Shown piece after piece: positions 36,316 to 46,646 of a DNA stretch of 64,000 bases. Source of the stretch: Metopolophium dirhodum (Eukaryota > Arthropoda > Insecta > Hemiptera > Aphididae); contig NC_083564.1 in assembly GCF_019925205.1 (NCBI RefSeq), positions 14,852,134 to 14,916,133 of the forward strand, in the 5' to 3' direction. The position numbers and the translations under genes were made by a program. Under the pieces are notes generated by a model. The model saw only the letters and a program-made list of their open reading frames with translations. It was not told the origin of the DNA and ran no database searches. The stretch's first letter is position 1, and every line of letters starts with the position of its first letter.

Positions 36316-37479
36316 TATATACCACGGTTGTTGGGTTGTGGCTGGAACAGAATTACAGATTTTGATAACAGAGAGACATAAATTTCTCGAATATTTAAAA
36401 ATTAAATAACAGCGTTTTCAACATACAAATACAAAAATCTTAATATAAAATATCTAAAACCCTAACTACTGCTTATAAATTATAGCAAAATTTTAGCAAT
36501 ACTAACTTAAAAATAAAAAGTTATAAAAATAAATAAATTAATATAATAATTGCTTAAGTTGTATACTACCGACGTACCTACCTAATACCTATTGGTTGTA
36601 ACATCTTATAATACGTGTTTTGGGTATGACATTTAATTTAAACTTTTAATTGAATTCTGATTGTATCAAATTTGTGATATTTGTGTTTTTAGACGGCTTA
36701 TTATGCATAGATTACAATTACCACTACACTACCATCACACTCATTTGCAGGCCGTACTTAAAAATATTTTTAATATCACAAAAATATTGAGTTATAATGA
36801 CACAGCCCACAAGTGTAGAACAAATTGGAAATGTATCCCTCCTACAGATTTTTTACTGCTACTAAAATAAACATTATTATTTATATGTAATATTATACCT
36901 ACTCAGCAACCCAATATTTTATAATTGGCAAGAAGACATACATTTGCACCACTAAACACATTATCGTTCTTGAATTACTGTTAGAAGCAATCATAATAAA
37001 ATAAACCACTGAGTTTATAGTTTAAGTTAATTTTATTAAAAATATTATCGATTTCTTGTGTTAAATTAACAAAATTATTTAAATACTTCCTATATTAATT
37101 AAACAAACAAATCTGAGTAATTAATCTGAGTCAGTACACACTATGCTATGTTAATAACTATCAGGCACAGCATTAGAACTTTTTTGCAGGGGGTTCTGAG
37201 TGGTTCAGATACATTTTGTACATGAACAAAAACAGACTGGTTTTTTCATAAGATACGGTGATTACTAAAAATGGTCTATGGTCGAAATACGTACGACCAT
37301 TTTTTCGCCCGTAATCGGAGTAGCAAAAAGTTGAAAAATACATTAAGTGATTATTTGTATAACCAGACGTTTTCTTATAGTATACGTCTGTATAACATTT
37401 TAAGTAATAAATATTTTGAACTTTTTTTTCGCATTTATTTTAGTAGGCGTGTAGCTCATTATTTATTATTATAAATCGA
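36316..37479. other. No gene recognised
   Basis: AT-rich; nothing supported. Confidence 0.4.
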
Positions 37480-38888
37480 TAGGTATATAAGAATAACAAA
37501 TTAAAACCTATAAAATAATAGGTCAATTCACTCTAATATATATATTTGAGCAAACAACACAACATTGGATATACATTTTGAAGTACTAGTACCTTCAATA
37601 TGGGTTGTATCGTCTTGTAATCTTTGAGGCTCAATGCAGTGGCCCCTCTAGATCAAATTTATGTTCTCAAAAAAACCGTGTATCGTATTTAAGTTTGAGA
37701 AATTAGCAAAATAATATTTCCCGCCAATTTTTATTTTGAATAATTCAAATTTTGAACACGTAATTTACCTAATAAATAATTGAGATAAAAAACTATTACT
37801 GGCTATCAAATGATCTAGGTACGCTTCTGCTTCGATCCTTGAAGGTTTCATAACGATAGAACTTATATTGAATGATTTAGGTTTTCGATATAATACGAAA
37901 TTGAAAAACCTATCTAAAAACATAAATCCTTCAATAAAAGTCCTATCGTTATGAAACCTTCGAGGATCGAAGCAGAAGCGTACCTAGATCATTTGCCATG
38001 ACTACAATGTTGAACATCAAGAATATGGTATGAACTAAGTAGTATTGGATAAAATGTATTTAGTTAGTTATCCATTTACTGTTGTACACTAGTCAAATAG
38101 TGTAAAAATTATGAAAAACAAATCAGTATGCATTATCAATCATTATGATATTATTATTATAACGTAAATCGATAGGTTTATAAGAATAAAATATTAAAAC
38201 CTATAAAATAATAGGTCAATTCACTCTAATATAATATAAATTATATATTTGAGCCAACAACACAAAATTGGATGTATATATCGAAGTACTAGTTCCTTAA
38301 ATTTGGCACAAAATTTACCCCTTTAATAATTGAGTTAATAAACTTTTGAAAACTGTGAACTGGTCTAGGGACGCTTCTCCTTCGATTCTCAAAGGTTTCA
38401 AGAATATAGTACTTTTTTTGAAGGATTTGGTTTTTCAAAATCGTAATTTATCGAGCAAACCTAAAAACTTCAATATTGATTGTATCGTCTTGTAATCTTC
38501 GAGGCTCAATGCAGTGACACCTCTAGATCAAATTTATGTTCTCAAAAAAACCGTGTATCGTGTTTAAGTTTGAGAAATTAGAAAAACAACATTTCCCGCC
38601 AATTTTTTTTTTGAATAATTTAAATATTGAACACTTAATTTACCTACTTAATATTTGAAATAAAAAAACTATTACTGGCTGGATCCTCGAAGGTTTCATG
38701 ACGATAGGACTTTTATTGAAGGATTTATGTTTTTAGATAGGTTTTTCAATTTCGTATTATATCGAAAACCTAAATCATTCAATATAAGTTCTATCGTTAT
38801 GAAACCTTCAAGGATCGAAGCAGAAGCGTACCTAGATCATTTGCCAGCCAGTAATAGTTTTTTTATCTCAAATATTAAGTAGGTAAAC
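37480..38888. repeat. Foldback / duplicated repeat block
   Basis: The block at 37480-37800 is repeated directly at about 38190-38680 (shared ATAGGTCAATTCACTCTAAT and CTCTAGATCAAATTTATGTT). Each unit carries arms around ATGATCTAGGTACGCTTCTG and its reverse complement (37810-37835 against 37965-37998; again 38815-38845). Together 37790-37998 forms a long hairpin, and 38684-38870 is its inverted copy. The right edge coincides with the truncated end of an LTR. Confidence 0.85.
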
Positions 38889-39485
38889 TAATAATGGAAA
38901 TATTTTGAAATAAATAACAAGTTGAATGTATGAGTTATGTATATTTATTTGTAATTTAACGTAAATATTCTAAGTCCAAAATAATTAACTAATAACTTTG
39001 GTAAACGAGATGTGACTTAATAATTGACTTGGTGGTTTCTCTGCTGGTGCTCGTCTGATGGACACTTGTCCATCGACGTACCTCATCGGGTATTCCTAAT
39101 AGCTCCCTCCCATGGCATTTTTAGTATGAAAACGGTATATCTCTGTGTACTCCTGAGGTCACCTTTAGACGTCATTCGTATAATTATGTTATTTTAGGAG
39201 TATATATTTTGTACAAAGTCATGATATTTTATGCTTATTATATTATTCGTTTTTCCTAGAATATGGATAATGCGTGCATATACTTATCACGTGTTGCGCG
39301 GTACCGTTGATGTTATTACTATTAGTCCTGTACTCCTATCGATGTAGGCTTTCCGGGATTACTGATATTATTACTATTAGTTTTATCGATGTATGCCGCC
39401 CGGGGTTACGTGCTCCCTGCAGCATTTATGTCTATTATTGAATATATCATTATTATTATTATATACGTAGTCACAGCTCGTTACA
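38889..39485 (-). repeat. 3' LTR of a split LTR retroelement (truncated)
   Basis: Reverse complement of 53754-54352 over nearly its whole length, starting TGTAACGAGCTGTGACTACG at 39485. The last roughly 24 bp (ending GTTACA) are missing at the foldback block, and one insertion of about 22 bp is present near 39325-39350. On the minus strand it is preceded by a purine-rich tract (GAAAGGGCGATGAGG, 39486-39500), so it is a 3' LTR. Confidence 0.9.
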
Positions 39486-40239
39486 CCTCATCGCCCTTTC
39501 AAAGGTTTTTGTAGGGCTACAATTTGTAGAACTACAAAAATCTTTAAATGTGTACATGAAAGAAAGTTTACATAAAACAATGGACAACATACATAATTAC
39601 ATAGTTCATAAGTTTACAATAATATTATATATAAATTATTGTCATAACGACAATTTACATAATTTCTTTTCATGACATAATGGTTTCCATTTTACATATT
39701 TTCTTTTTTTTTTTTTTACATATTAAATTTTCATTACATAACAATATTTTTTTTTTCATAACATAACAGTATTCTTGTTTTCATAACATAACAATTTTCA
39801 ATTACATAACAATATATATTTTTCATCTTATATAATATAACTGTTTCATTTATATAATATAGTAATTTTCATTTTTCATAGTATAATAATTTTCATTTTA
39901 TATAATATAAAATTTTCTTTAATAATTTTTTTTTTTTTATTTAATACAATAATATATGATTAGTAAATTGTTTATGATTAGATACTCATTAATTACAATA
40001 AATGTTTGTTAATCATAATATTTCACAAATGATATAATATTTAAAATCTCCTATAGAATTATAGACCATTATAATAATAAGTGTGCTTTTTTTTTTTTTT
40101 TTAAATTTCTATAACAACAATAAGTAATATCCATTTTTATGTCACATGGTTACCGTTTTACTAAAGGTCGAGAAACCATGCTTCAATCAAACTTCAAATG
40201 TACTTATTTTTAAAAAAAACTGTAAAATAATTCCTTTTG
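39486..40239 (-). other. Noncoding 3' internal region of the LTR element
   Basis: T-rich on +, with degenerate repeats of the type TTTCATAACATAACAAT at about 39660-39880 and T-runs. The PPT-like tract abuts the LTR. No pol or env coding sequence. Confidence 0.55.
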
Positions 40240-41084
40240 TTAACCAGGAAAATGACTAATTAGATTTTCATATTTTGTGTATATGACATCTGTGCGTGGA
40301 TTGTGGGCATGAGTTACCTTATGTTTCTTTTTACATATTAAATTATGACCTTCGGTAAGGTTAAATATCCTTCCCGATTTATCATAATACCCTACTTCTA
40401 CTTCGAAAATTAGTTCCTTAGGTTCTACTCTTTCTAGTTGTAAATAGAATTGTTGATTTAAATGTTTGTCGTAACAACGCAAATTTAATAATGGAAATTC
40501 TGTTAATCCTAACCTTTTTAGTATGATTTCATAAGTATGGGTAGGTCATCTTTTTCCACGGCTGAACAAGCCAAATCGCAAGCTTTAATAAATTGGTACA
40601 CGTCCCTTTCACCGGTACAGGTGGGGATCATAAGGGTGGCTTTGTCTAACGGAATTTTGTTAGGCATTTCGGGTTTTCTAGTTCGTTTAACTGGTTCTAA
40701 CTGTGTGTGTATAATTCCTTTCTGAGTACGAGTACCTATTTGTCTTAGTTCAGTTTCACTGACTATTATCGGTCGTATACTTGTATTTAATAAATTCTTT
40801 TCCCTGATAGCCCCTAAATATTTTTCCCTATCAAAATCTATGGAATATTGATAACCTTCTTCTGTACTTAAGTCAATTAATAGTTCCTTATTATCAGACG
40901 TACTGAGGGAAGCGTGTGAAACACACATGGCAAAGAGAAGGGAAATCAAGCTGACTGACCGTTTTCGCTCAGAATCGTTTTTCTTATACAATGATATTAT
41001 ATCATTGAATTCAAATTTAACACCATCCATTACAGTGACCCACTTGTAACCTACCGTACAGCAGAGCGACATCCACTTATCCAC
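40240..41084 (-). pseudogene. gag-like remnant of the split LTR element
   Basis: Two minus frames, 41084-40518 and 40482-40240. The first roughly 45 residues of the upper frame come from family R repeat sequence. After the splice-acceptor-like CTTCCCTCAG at about 40905 the reading becomes protein-like: LLIDLSTEEGYQYSID, then a basic stretch, then CTGERDVYQFIKACDLAC, which resembles retroelement Gag. After a frame break the second frame reads YLQLERVEPKELIFEVEVGY. No protease, RT or integrase follows, so the element was non-autonomous. Assignment to gag is from position between PBS and PPT and general resemblance. Confidence 0.55.
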
Positions 41085-41095
41085 CTTTTTTAAAG
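40945..41095 (-). repeat. Family R repeat, short 5' copy
   Basis: About 150 bp nearly identical to the start of the copy at 41886-42262, then directly joined to gag-like sequence. Confidence 0.85.
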
Positions 41096-41250
41096 TTATT
41101 TCATTTAATCTATAAAATTATTATTTAACTCAAATTATTATAATGCACAACACAATAATTGAATTCGATTAATTGATACGTAAAATAGAAATTGTTCAGC
41201 TTAAATAAATCTAACTAAGTGGGATAAATGTTCAATAATTAATCGATCAG

Positions 41251-41885
41251 AAAAATTTGTATTTGAATATGAAAATTAAAAATTCCGAACAGTTAAATTG
41301 TTTGAATTAAATCGATTGAAAATCTATTGTAAATTAAATTATTATTTTAATTTACTTAAATGATTAAAATTATTTTAAATTAAATTATGAATTTAATTTA
41401 TTCAAATGATTGAAAATTTATTTTAAAATCAAGGTACTATTTTAATTTAATTAAATATCTGACATTAAATTGAAATTTAAATTATTATGTTAAGTTTAAA
41501 ATTAAATTATTATTTTTATTTTATTTAACTGTTGAATAATTTTATTGTAAAATAAAAATTTTATTTTATTTTATTAAAATGAAAAATATTGAGTTAAATC
41601 AATTTATTAATTTAAATTATTTAAATGATTGAATAATTTTATTGAAAAATAAGCTTATTATTTTAATTTATTTACCTAATGATTGAAAATTCTAAGTTAA
41701 ATTAATTTATTATTTTAAATTATTTAAATGATTGAATAATTTTATTGTAAAATAAGTTATTATTTTATTTTATTTTAATGGTTAAAAATTCTAAGTTAAA
41801 TTAATTTATTATATTAAATTATTTAAATGATTGAATAATTTTATTGTAAAATAAAAATTTTATTTTATTTTATTAGAATGAAAAA
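41251..41885 (-). repeat. AT-rich satellite, left block
   Basis: Degenerate units of about 90-96 bp made of AATAAAATTATTCAATCATT, TAAATAATTTAAA and TTTAACTTAGAATTTT motifs (read on -). About 190 bp here matches 55873-56060 almost exactly in inverted orientation. Confidence 0.9.
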
Positions 41886-42262
41886 ATATTGAGTTAGGTA
41901 CATATGCACAATTTTTTTTTATAAGCATTTAAAGTTCAAATTTTGACAAAATTTATCAAATTTATAATTTATTAATTATTTTGTAGTTAAAAATGTATAA
42001 AATGTTTAACTTTTATGGCTAAGGATTGAAAATTTAAAACAAGGCTCCGCGTAAATAGGTTATATATAAATTACTTTATTCACAATAATATCATCAAATA
42101 TACTTGGTAAAATCATAGGCTGACTGACCGTTTTCGCTCAGAATCGTTTTTCTTATACAATGATATTATATCATTGAATTCAAATTTAACACCATCCATT
42201 ACAGTGACCCACTTGTAACCTACCGTACAGCAGAGCGACATCCACTTATCCACCTTTTTTTT
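41886..42262 (-). repeat. Family R repeat, 5' half, at the end of the PLA2 gene
   Basis: On the minus strand it starts GGTGGATAAGTGGATGTCGC right after the A-rich end of the PLA2 reading frame and runs to GTGCATATGTACCTAAC, where the satellite begins. The TAA inside GGTGGATAA supplies the stop codon of the PLA2 ORF. The copy at 40945-41095 is a second, shorter one. Confidence 0.88.
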
Positions 42263-43098
42263 TTTTATTTTTTTTAGTTTTTCTAGTTTTTTTCGTTTTC
42301 AAATCCCCTCCACTTTTATATGGTGTAAGATATAGACTTGATCCGATTTTATACGAGTTACCTTTATACGGCGCGATGTATAATCCGCCGCCCAAATGAG
42401 ATTGCGTATTTCTTTTAAATTCATTCGCAACCTTGACAACGTTGGCAACACCGCCACTCAGTGCTCCTAGTGCTGATAAACCGGCGAAAATCGGGATTAA
42501 CGGCAACACTCCACCCTTTTTTGGTATTGATATAACGCTTGGAACTTTAGTCTTTTTATTTTTGAATATTTTTCGTGCGACGGTTATACACTTTTTACTT
42601 AATTTCATCAGGTTTTTTTCACCGATATTTTTCTTTATTACGTTTTTAGCTGCTTTGATGGCTGCTTTAAACCCACATCCAGCCCCGATTTTACGTTTCA
42701 CTTTCATGGCGGTAGTCACGCCCCAAGCAACAGCTTTTTCTTTTAAACTCGAATCTTTAGACTTGAACCTATCCCAGGCTCGTTGCTCTAATATATAATC
42801 AGCCTCGTTGCGATCTGCGATAGAGTTACTAAGATCGTATGCAATATCGTGTTCTCTACACGCAGTGTCTAATGGATTTACCCCTTTATCTCCGCGAGCT
42901 AATCGTTTTTTCAAATTTGTGCCAGGTCCACAATATTGATAACCTATAAAGAAATATTATTTTTACTATTACTATTACCACGTTAGTATACGTGTATTTA
43001 CTCTCACCAGGTACGTGAAGCTCTAATGGTAATTTATTTATAAGCGTGTTTATAAGACCAGCACCTTTATTCTTGGTCTTTCTTCGAGCGAGTGACAT
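42246..43098 (-). CDS. Polinton PLA2-domain (VP1-like) capsid protein
   Basis: Exon 1 is 43098-43008 (91 nt), with a 64-bp GT-AG intron, and exon 2 is 42943-42246; 262 aa. It shows a parvovirus-VP1-type phospholipase A2 signature: Ca-binding loop YCGPGTNL, then ACREHDIAYDL with the His-Asp pair. A central Lys-rich region and a Gly/Ala hydrophobic segment (FAGLSALGALSGG) follow. In capsids such PLA2 domains breach endosomal membranes; here that is inference from family. The last residues and stop come from the inserted family R repeat, so the native protein was longer. In copy 1 the same frame continues into the protease. The sequence SHLGGGLY resembles an adenain-type (M/I/L)xGG-x cleavage site. 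Confidence 0.88.
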
Positions 43099-43145
43099 CG
43101 TGTACTGATTACGCTCTTAGTGTTACAGGGATATTTATTTAAAAA
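43099..43145. promoter_or_regulatory. Divergent PLA2-protein / ATPase promoter, copy 2
   Basis: A 47-bp spacer lies between head-to-head ATGs. The box AATCAGTACAC (minus strand) adjoins the PLA2-gene ATG, as in copy 1. Confidence 0.6.
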
Positions 43146-43851
43146 ATGAAATTCATTAAACAAGATATACAACTCACAGTTGAAAACGTGGACCCACCTA
43201 CTTCGTATAAAAAACAAAGACATGGTGTGCTTCTACCTAATACGATTAGAGCGCTTATCATGGGTCCTTCAGGCTGTGGGAAAACTAATTTAATATTCAC
43301 ATTATTAACACATATAAATGGTTACAACGGGTATCGTTACAACGGCTAATCACAACGTCTACATATATTCAAAAACATTGGATCAACCAAAGTATAAATT
43401 ATTGAGTGATATTTTATCAGGTATTAATGGAATACAATTATTCACGTTCTACGAAAACGAGCAAGTTATCGAACCTGAAAAAGCCTTACCAAACTCTGTG
43501 TTTATTTTCGATGATATTATTACTGAAAACCAGAAGATTGCAAGGACTTACTTTTCCAGAGGCCGCCATAATTTAGTAGATGTTTTCTATTTGGCTCAGA
43601 GTTATTCAAAAGTACCTAAACAACTTTTACGTGATAACGCAAATTTTATTGTTTTATTTAAACAAGACGAGACAAACCTAAAGCATGTTTACAACGAACA
43701 TTGCTCTGGTGATGTGTCATATCCCGAGTTTAAAAACTTTTGTACTTCATGTTGGTGTAAAGGAAGATTTGAATTTATTGTCATAAACAAAGACAGTGAA
43801 CGTGACAATGGTCGCTATCGTCACGGATTTGATACGTTCGTTGTTATATAA
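43146..43851 (+). pseudogene. Polinton packaging ATPase (A32/FtsK-HerA type), frameshifted
   Basis: Starts at ATG 43146 with Walker A MGPSGCGKTN (about residue 37). It is broken at 43318-43355 by a short insertion that includes a doubled GTTACAACGG, so the two halves are in different frames. The second half has Walker B SVFIFDD (about 43500) and a full C-terminus. Otherwise well preserved. It would motor DNA into the capsid. The lesion looks young because the rest is open. Confidence 0.9.
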
Positions 43852-43887
43852 ACTATTGTTTTTTTATAAGACACTTCATTCACAAAT

Positions 43888-44607
43888 ATGTCATCTAAAG
43901 GCGAGGTACTCGGTGAATTGATTAAAGCTAAAGAAAATATTAAACGCAAGTATATTGCATTAAAACATGGAAAAGCTGATATTCAATCTTTTGTATCACA
44001 AACACTTCAGCCAATAATCGAACCTCTGAACAAATTACAGACTTCCAAAGTCGATAATGATATGATTTCCAACGTAGCTGACAACCGGTTTGCAAATTTT
44101 CGTAAATTAGAAGACCAAGAAAAAGATAGAGTATATGGCCCAAAAAAAAATTCTCAAGGCATTATCAAATTAGGTACAGAAGTAATACATTTTAAAAACG
44201 GTGCAATAATTGTGAAAGAAAACGCTTATACACTGACACAGGGGCTTAGCGAGTTATTGTGTTCCAGATATCCAATGCAATACACCGCTAATGACTTAAA
44301 TACGTATAAAGAAATACTGATTCATACTTCAGCACATTTAACACAGGACGGAACAAAAATTAGGAAGGGTGGTACAAAGTATGAGCAAATTATTAGCAAG
44401 CTATTCACCTCGGGTTCGGGTGTGAAATTACAAGCGCATAATTTGCATAATTTAGTATATTGGAATGATCCAAACGAGTTGGTTGATAGGTTACGACTTC
44501 TTTTAGCCTCACAAGCTGCCGGTAATAGAGGGCTTTCCAACGAAATACTTTCAATTTACGAAGAATTGTATGAAACGGGTTTAATAAAACGAATTCCAAA
44601 TGTCTAA
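43888..44607 (+). CDS. Conserved Polinton protein of unknown function, 239 aa
   Basis: ATG at 43888. The N-terminal roughly 80 residues are charged and probably helical (GELIKAKENIKRKYIALKHG). The C-terminal half is globular, with KLGTEVIHFKNGAIIV, YTANDLNTYKEIL, GTKYEQII and PNELVDRLRLLLASQAAGN. Proteins of this type accompany ATPase and integrase genes in insect and cnidarian Polintons, as far as I recall; I cannot confirm the family name. It overlaps the integrase start by 8 bp (ATGTCTAA), implying coordinated expression. The frame is intact. Confidence 0.78.
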   Translation: MSSKGEVLGELIKAKENIKRKYIALKHGKADIQSFVSQTLQPIIEPLNKLQTSKVDNDMISNVADNRFANFRKLEDQEKDRVYGPKKNSQGIIKLGTEVIHFKNGAIIVKENAYTLTQGLSELLCSRYPMQYTANDLNTYKEILIHTSAHLTQDGTKIRKGGTKYEQIISKLFTSGSGVKLQAHNLHNLVYWNDPNELVDRLRLLLASQAAGNRGLSNEILSIYEELYETGLIKRIPNV

Positions 44608-45508
44608 ATGCGATATAGCAAACGAACTACACAAACCAGCAAAAAAAAATTATACAAGGCGAAGAGTTAATGTGTATGGTAAAAACGATCTATGGCAGGC
44701 AGACTTGGTGGAAATGATACCTTATTCTAAAAAGAATAAAGGCTATAAATATTTTCTAACCATCATAGATTGTTACACGAAATACTCTTTCGCTATACCT
44801 TTAAAGTCGAAAACGGCTAAAGAAGTTTCAAATGCAATGTCAAAAATACTACTCAAGCGCTCGCCAAAACTATTACAGGTCGATAACGGTAAAGAATTTT
44901 ACAATGCGACATTCGATGCGTTGATGAAGAAACACAATATACATAAATATTCTACGTATAGTACAACGAAGGCCTGTATCGTTGAACGCCTTAACAGATC
45001 AATTAAAGAAAAAATGTATAGGGAGTTCACTGCACGAGGAACACATGAATGGGTTTCTATTTTACAATCTATAATTAATGAATATAATAATTCAAAACAC
45101 AGAACAATATCTATGACACCCAGACAGGCTGATAACAATCCTTCTTCGGTAAAATTAAAGCAACGTCCGATTCTTAATGGAAAAATTAAATTTAACATTG
45201 GTGATAACGTCCGTATCAGTATATATAAAGGGGTATTTACAAAAGGTTATCTGCCGAGCTGGTCCACAGGAATATTTAAAATAACCAAAATAAACAAGAC
45301 ATCCCCCACTACTTATCAACTACAAGATTATACAGGAAACCCGATTTTAGGTTGCTTCTACTCTGAAGAAATTCAAAAGACCAATCTCCCAAACGATTAT
45401 TTAGTCGAGAAAATTATCCGTAGGAAGGGAAAACAGATGTTCGTAAAATGGCTAGGGTTTGATAATACGCACAATAGCTGGATAAATACGAGTGACATTA
45501 GAAAATAG
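44600..45508 (+). CDS. Polinton retroviral-type integrase with chromodomain
   Basis: 302 aa from ATG 44600. The rve core has D in WQADLVEM (about residue 35), D in VDNGKEFYN (about residue 95) and E in VERLNRSIKEKM (about residue 130), i.e. a complete DDE triad. No N-terminal HHCC zinc finger is visible. The C-terminus (about residues 265-302) is a chromodomain: YLVEKIIRRKGKQMFVKWLG followed by SWINTSDI. It should join linear element DNA to chromosomes, with the chromodomain possibly targeting methylated-histone chromatin (inference). The frame is intact. Confidence 0.95.
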   Translation: MSKCDIANELHKPAKKNYTRRRVNVYGKNDLWQADLVEMIPYSKKNKGYKYFLTIIDCYTKYSFAIPLKSKTAKEVSNAMSKILLKRSPKLLQVDNGKEFYNATFDALMKKHNIHKYSTYSTTKACIVERLNRSIKEKMYREFTARGTHEWVSILQSIINEYNNSKHRTISMTPRQADNNPSSVKLKQRPILNGKIKFNIGDNVRISIYKGVFTKGYLPSWSTGIFKITKINKTSPTTYQLQDYTGNPILGCFYSEEIQKTNLPNDYLVEKIIRRKGKQMFVKWLGFDNTHNSWINTSDIRK

Positions 45509-45527
45509 CATCAGTCGAGCTCTAGGT

Positions 45528-45806
45528 ATGAACGTGTTCGGATGTTCACAGGCTGGTGAAACGAGAAAATTTGTAACAAATCTCGAACAAACCATCAAAT
45601 CATATTGTATAAGACTAGATAAATTTGGAAATTTACTCGAGGAAAATCATAAGTCTATTCAAACACAAGAAGAACAAGTTGAAACACTTCAATTAACGTG
45701 TGATGATATACAAGAGCACCTTATAAAAATCAAAGCATTGTTACAAAATATCAAAGAAAATACAGACAAGTTGAAACAAATTCCTGAAGTACTGTCATCC
45801 AAATAA
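45528..45806 (+). CDS. Small coiled-coil Polinton ORF, 92 aa
   Basis: The first ATG is at 45528 (MNVFGCSQAGETRKF), just downstream of the integrase stop. The rest is predicted heptad-like (LEENHKSIQTQEEQVETLQL, then IKIKALLQNIKENTDKLKQI). Function unknown; it could be a multimerisation factor or terminal-protein-like accessory. It lies 5 bp before the next gene. Confidence 0.6.
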   Translation: MNVFGCSQAGETRKFVTNLEQTIKSYCIRLDKFGNLLEENHKSIQTQEEQVETLQLTCDDIQEHLIKIKALLQNIKENTDKLKQIPEVLSSK

Positions 45807-45811
45807 TAATT

Positions 45812-46285
45812 ATGTCTACTGCCATCATTGATTTCCATTGCATTCTCGGGAGGGATAATAAATACATGATAAAAGAAATGTCTATAGTAGATGTAGAAAC
45901 ATGGGCCACTCAACATTGGATTTTTAAAAATTCAAAATCAATACAGGATAACAAGAGTCGGAAAACTAACAAGTGGTTGGAGCGTAATTATCACAAACTA
46001 TCTTTGGAATATGGGGATGTTGAGTATGAAGAACTAGGTAGAGTACTGAATTCGCTTAAGTTCAGTTTCATATACGTTAAAGGCGATCAGAAAAAACAAC
46101 TTCTTTTAGAGTATATTCCTCACATCGGGATCATCAATATTGACGACATGGGGTGCCCTCCACTAGACCAAATATGTGATGAAGAAACTTTACCATGCTG
46201 TATTTTTCATATGGATTTCAATCCTAAACAATGTTCATTTTATAAAGTATTTAGCCTAAGAAAATGGTTTGTAAATAATTTGTAA
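45812..46285 (+). CDS. Conserved Polinton-associated protein, 157 aa
   Basis: ATG at 45812. The N-terminal strand-rich start (AIIDFHCILGRDNKYMIKEM) resembles the first strand pair of DEDD-type RNase H-like folds, but later acidic motifs are not clear. It has a WLERNYHKL segment and C-terminal Cys residues (CDEETLPCCIFH). I do not recognise the family firmly. The frame is intact, and it is the last gene of the + strand cluster, tail-to-tail with the polymerase. Confidence 0.55.
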   Translation: MSTAIIDFHCILGRDNKYMIKEMSIVDVETWATQHWIFKNSKSIQDNKSRKTNKWLERNYHKLSLEYGDVEYEELGRVLNSLKFSFIYVKGDQKKQLLLEYIPHIGIINIDDMGCPPLDQICDEETLPCCIFHMDFNPKQCSFYKVFSLRKWFVNNL

Positions 46286-46646
46286 AAATAAATATCATAT
46301 TTATTTATTTTTTTATATCAATGAGTTATTTCTTTATACTATCCTATCCTATCCTATCCTATCCTAACTAGAATCAATTCAATAATAATAATAAATATAA
46401 TATCCACATAATATCTACAGAGATATTTTACAAAATAAAAAAAAAAAATAATAATAATATCTACAGTGATATTTTACAATATAAAAACAAATCATCTATA
46501 ATGAATAAAAAAAAAAAACTATCTGTCTAGCTCGGCTTCCGGAAGTTGTATTAATTCGGCTTCTGCTTGCTCTAGTGTTCTGGTGTCCCTATACAATTCA
46601 GAAATATTTAAAGTACAATAAATTAAAATATACAATTATTTCTAAC
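46286..46646. other. Tail-to-tail spacer with microsatellite
   Basis: Contains about five TATCC units (46340-46367) and A-runs. Convergent 3' ends of the 157-aa gene and the polymerase; AATAAA-like strings are present on both strands. Confidence 0.6.

Noticed and set aside
40518..41084. The whole 188-codon frame as one genuine protein
   Set aside because: Its first roughly 45 residues are translated from the noncoding family R repeat; only the part after about 40905 is protein-like.
46340..46367. TATCC pentamer run
   Set aside because: Not the TTAGG motif; an ordinary microsatellite of about five units.
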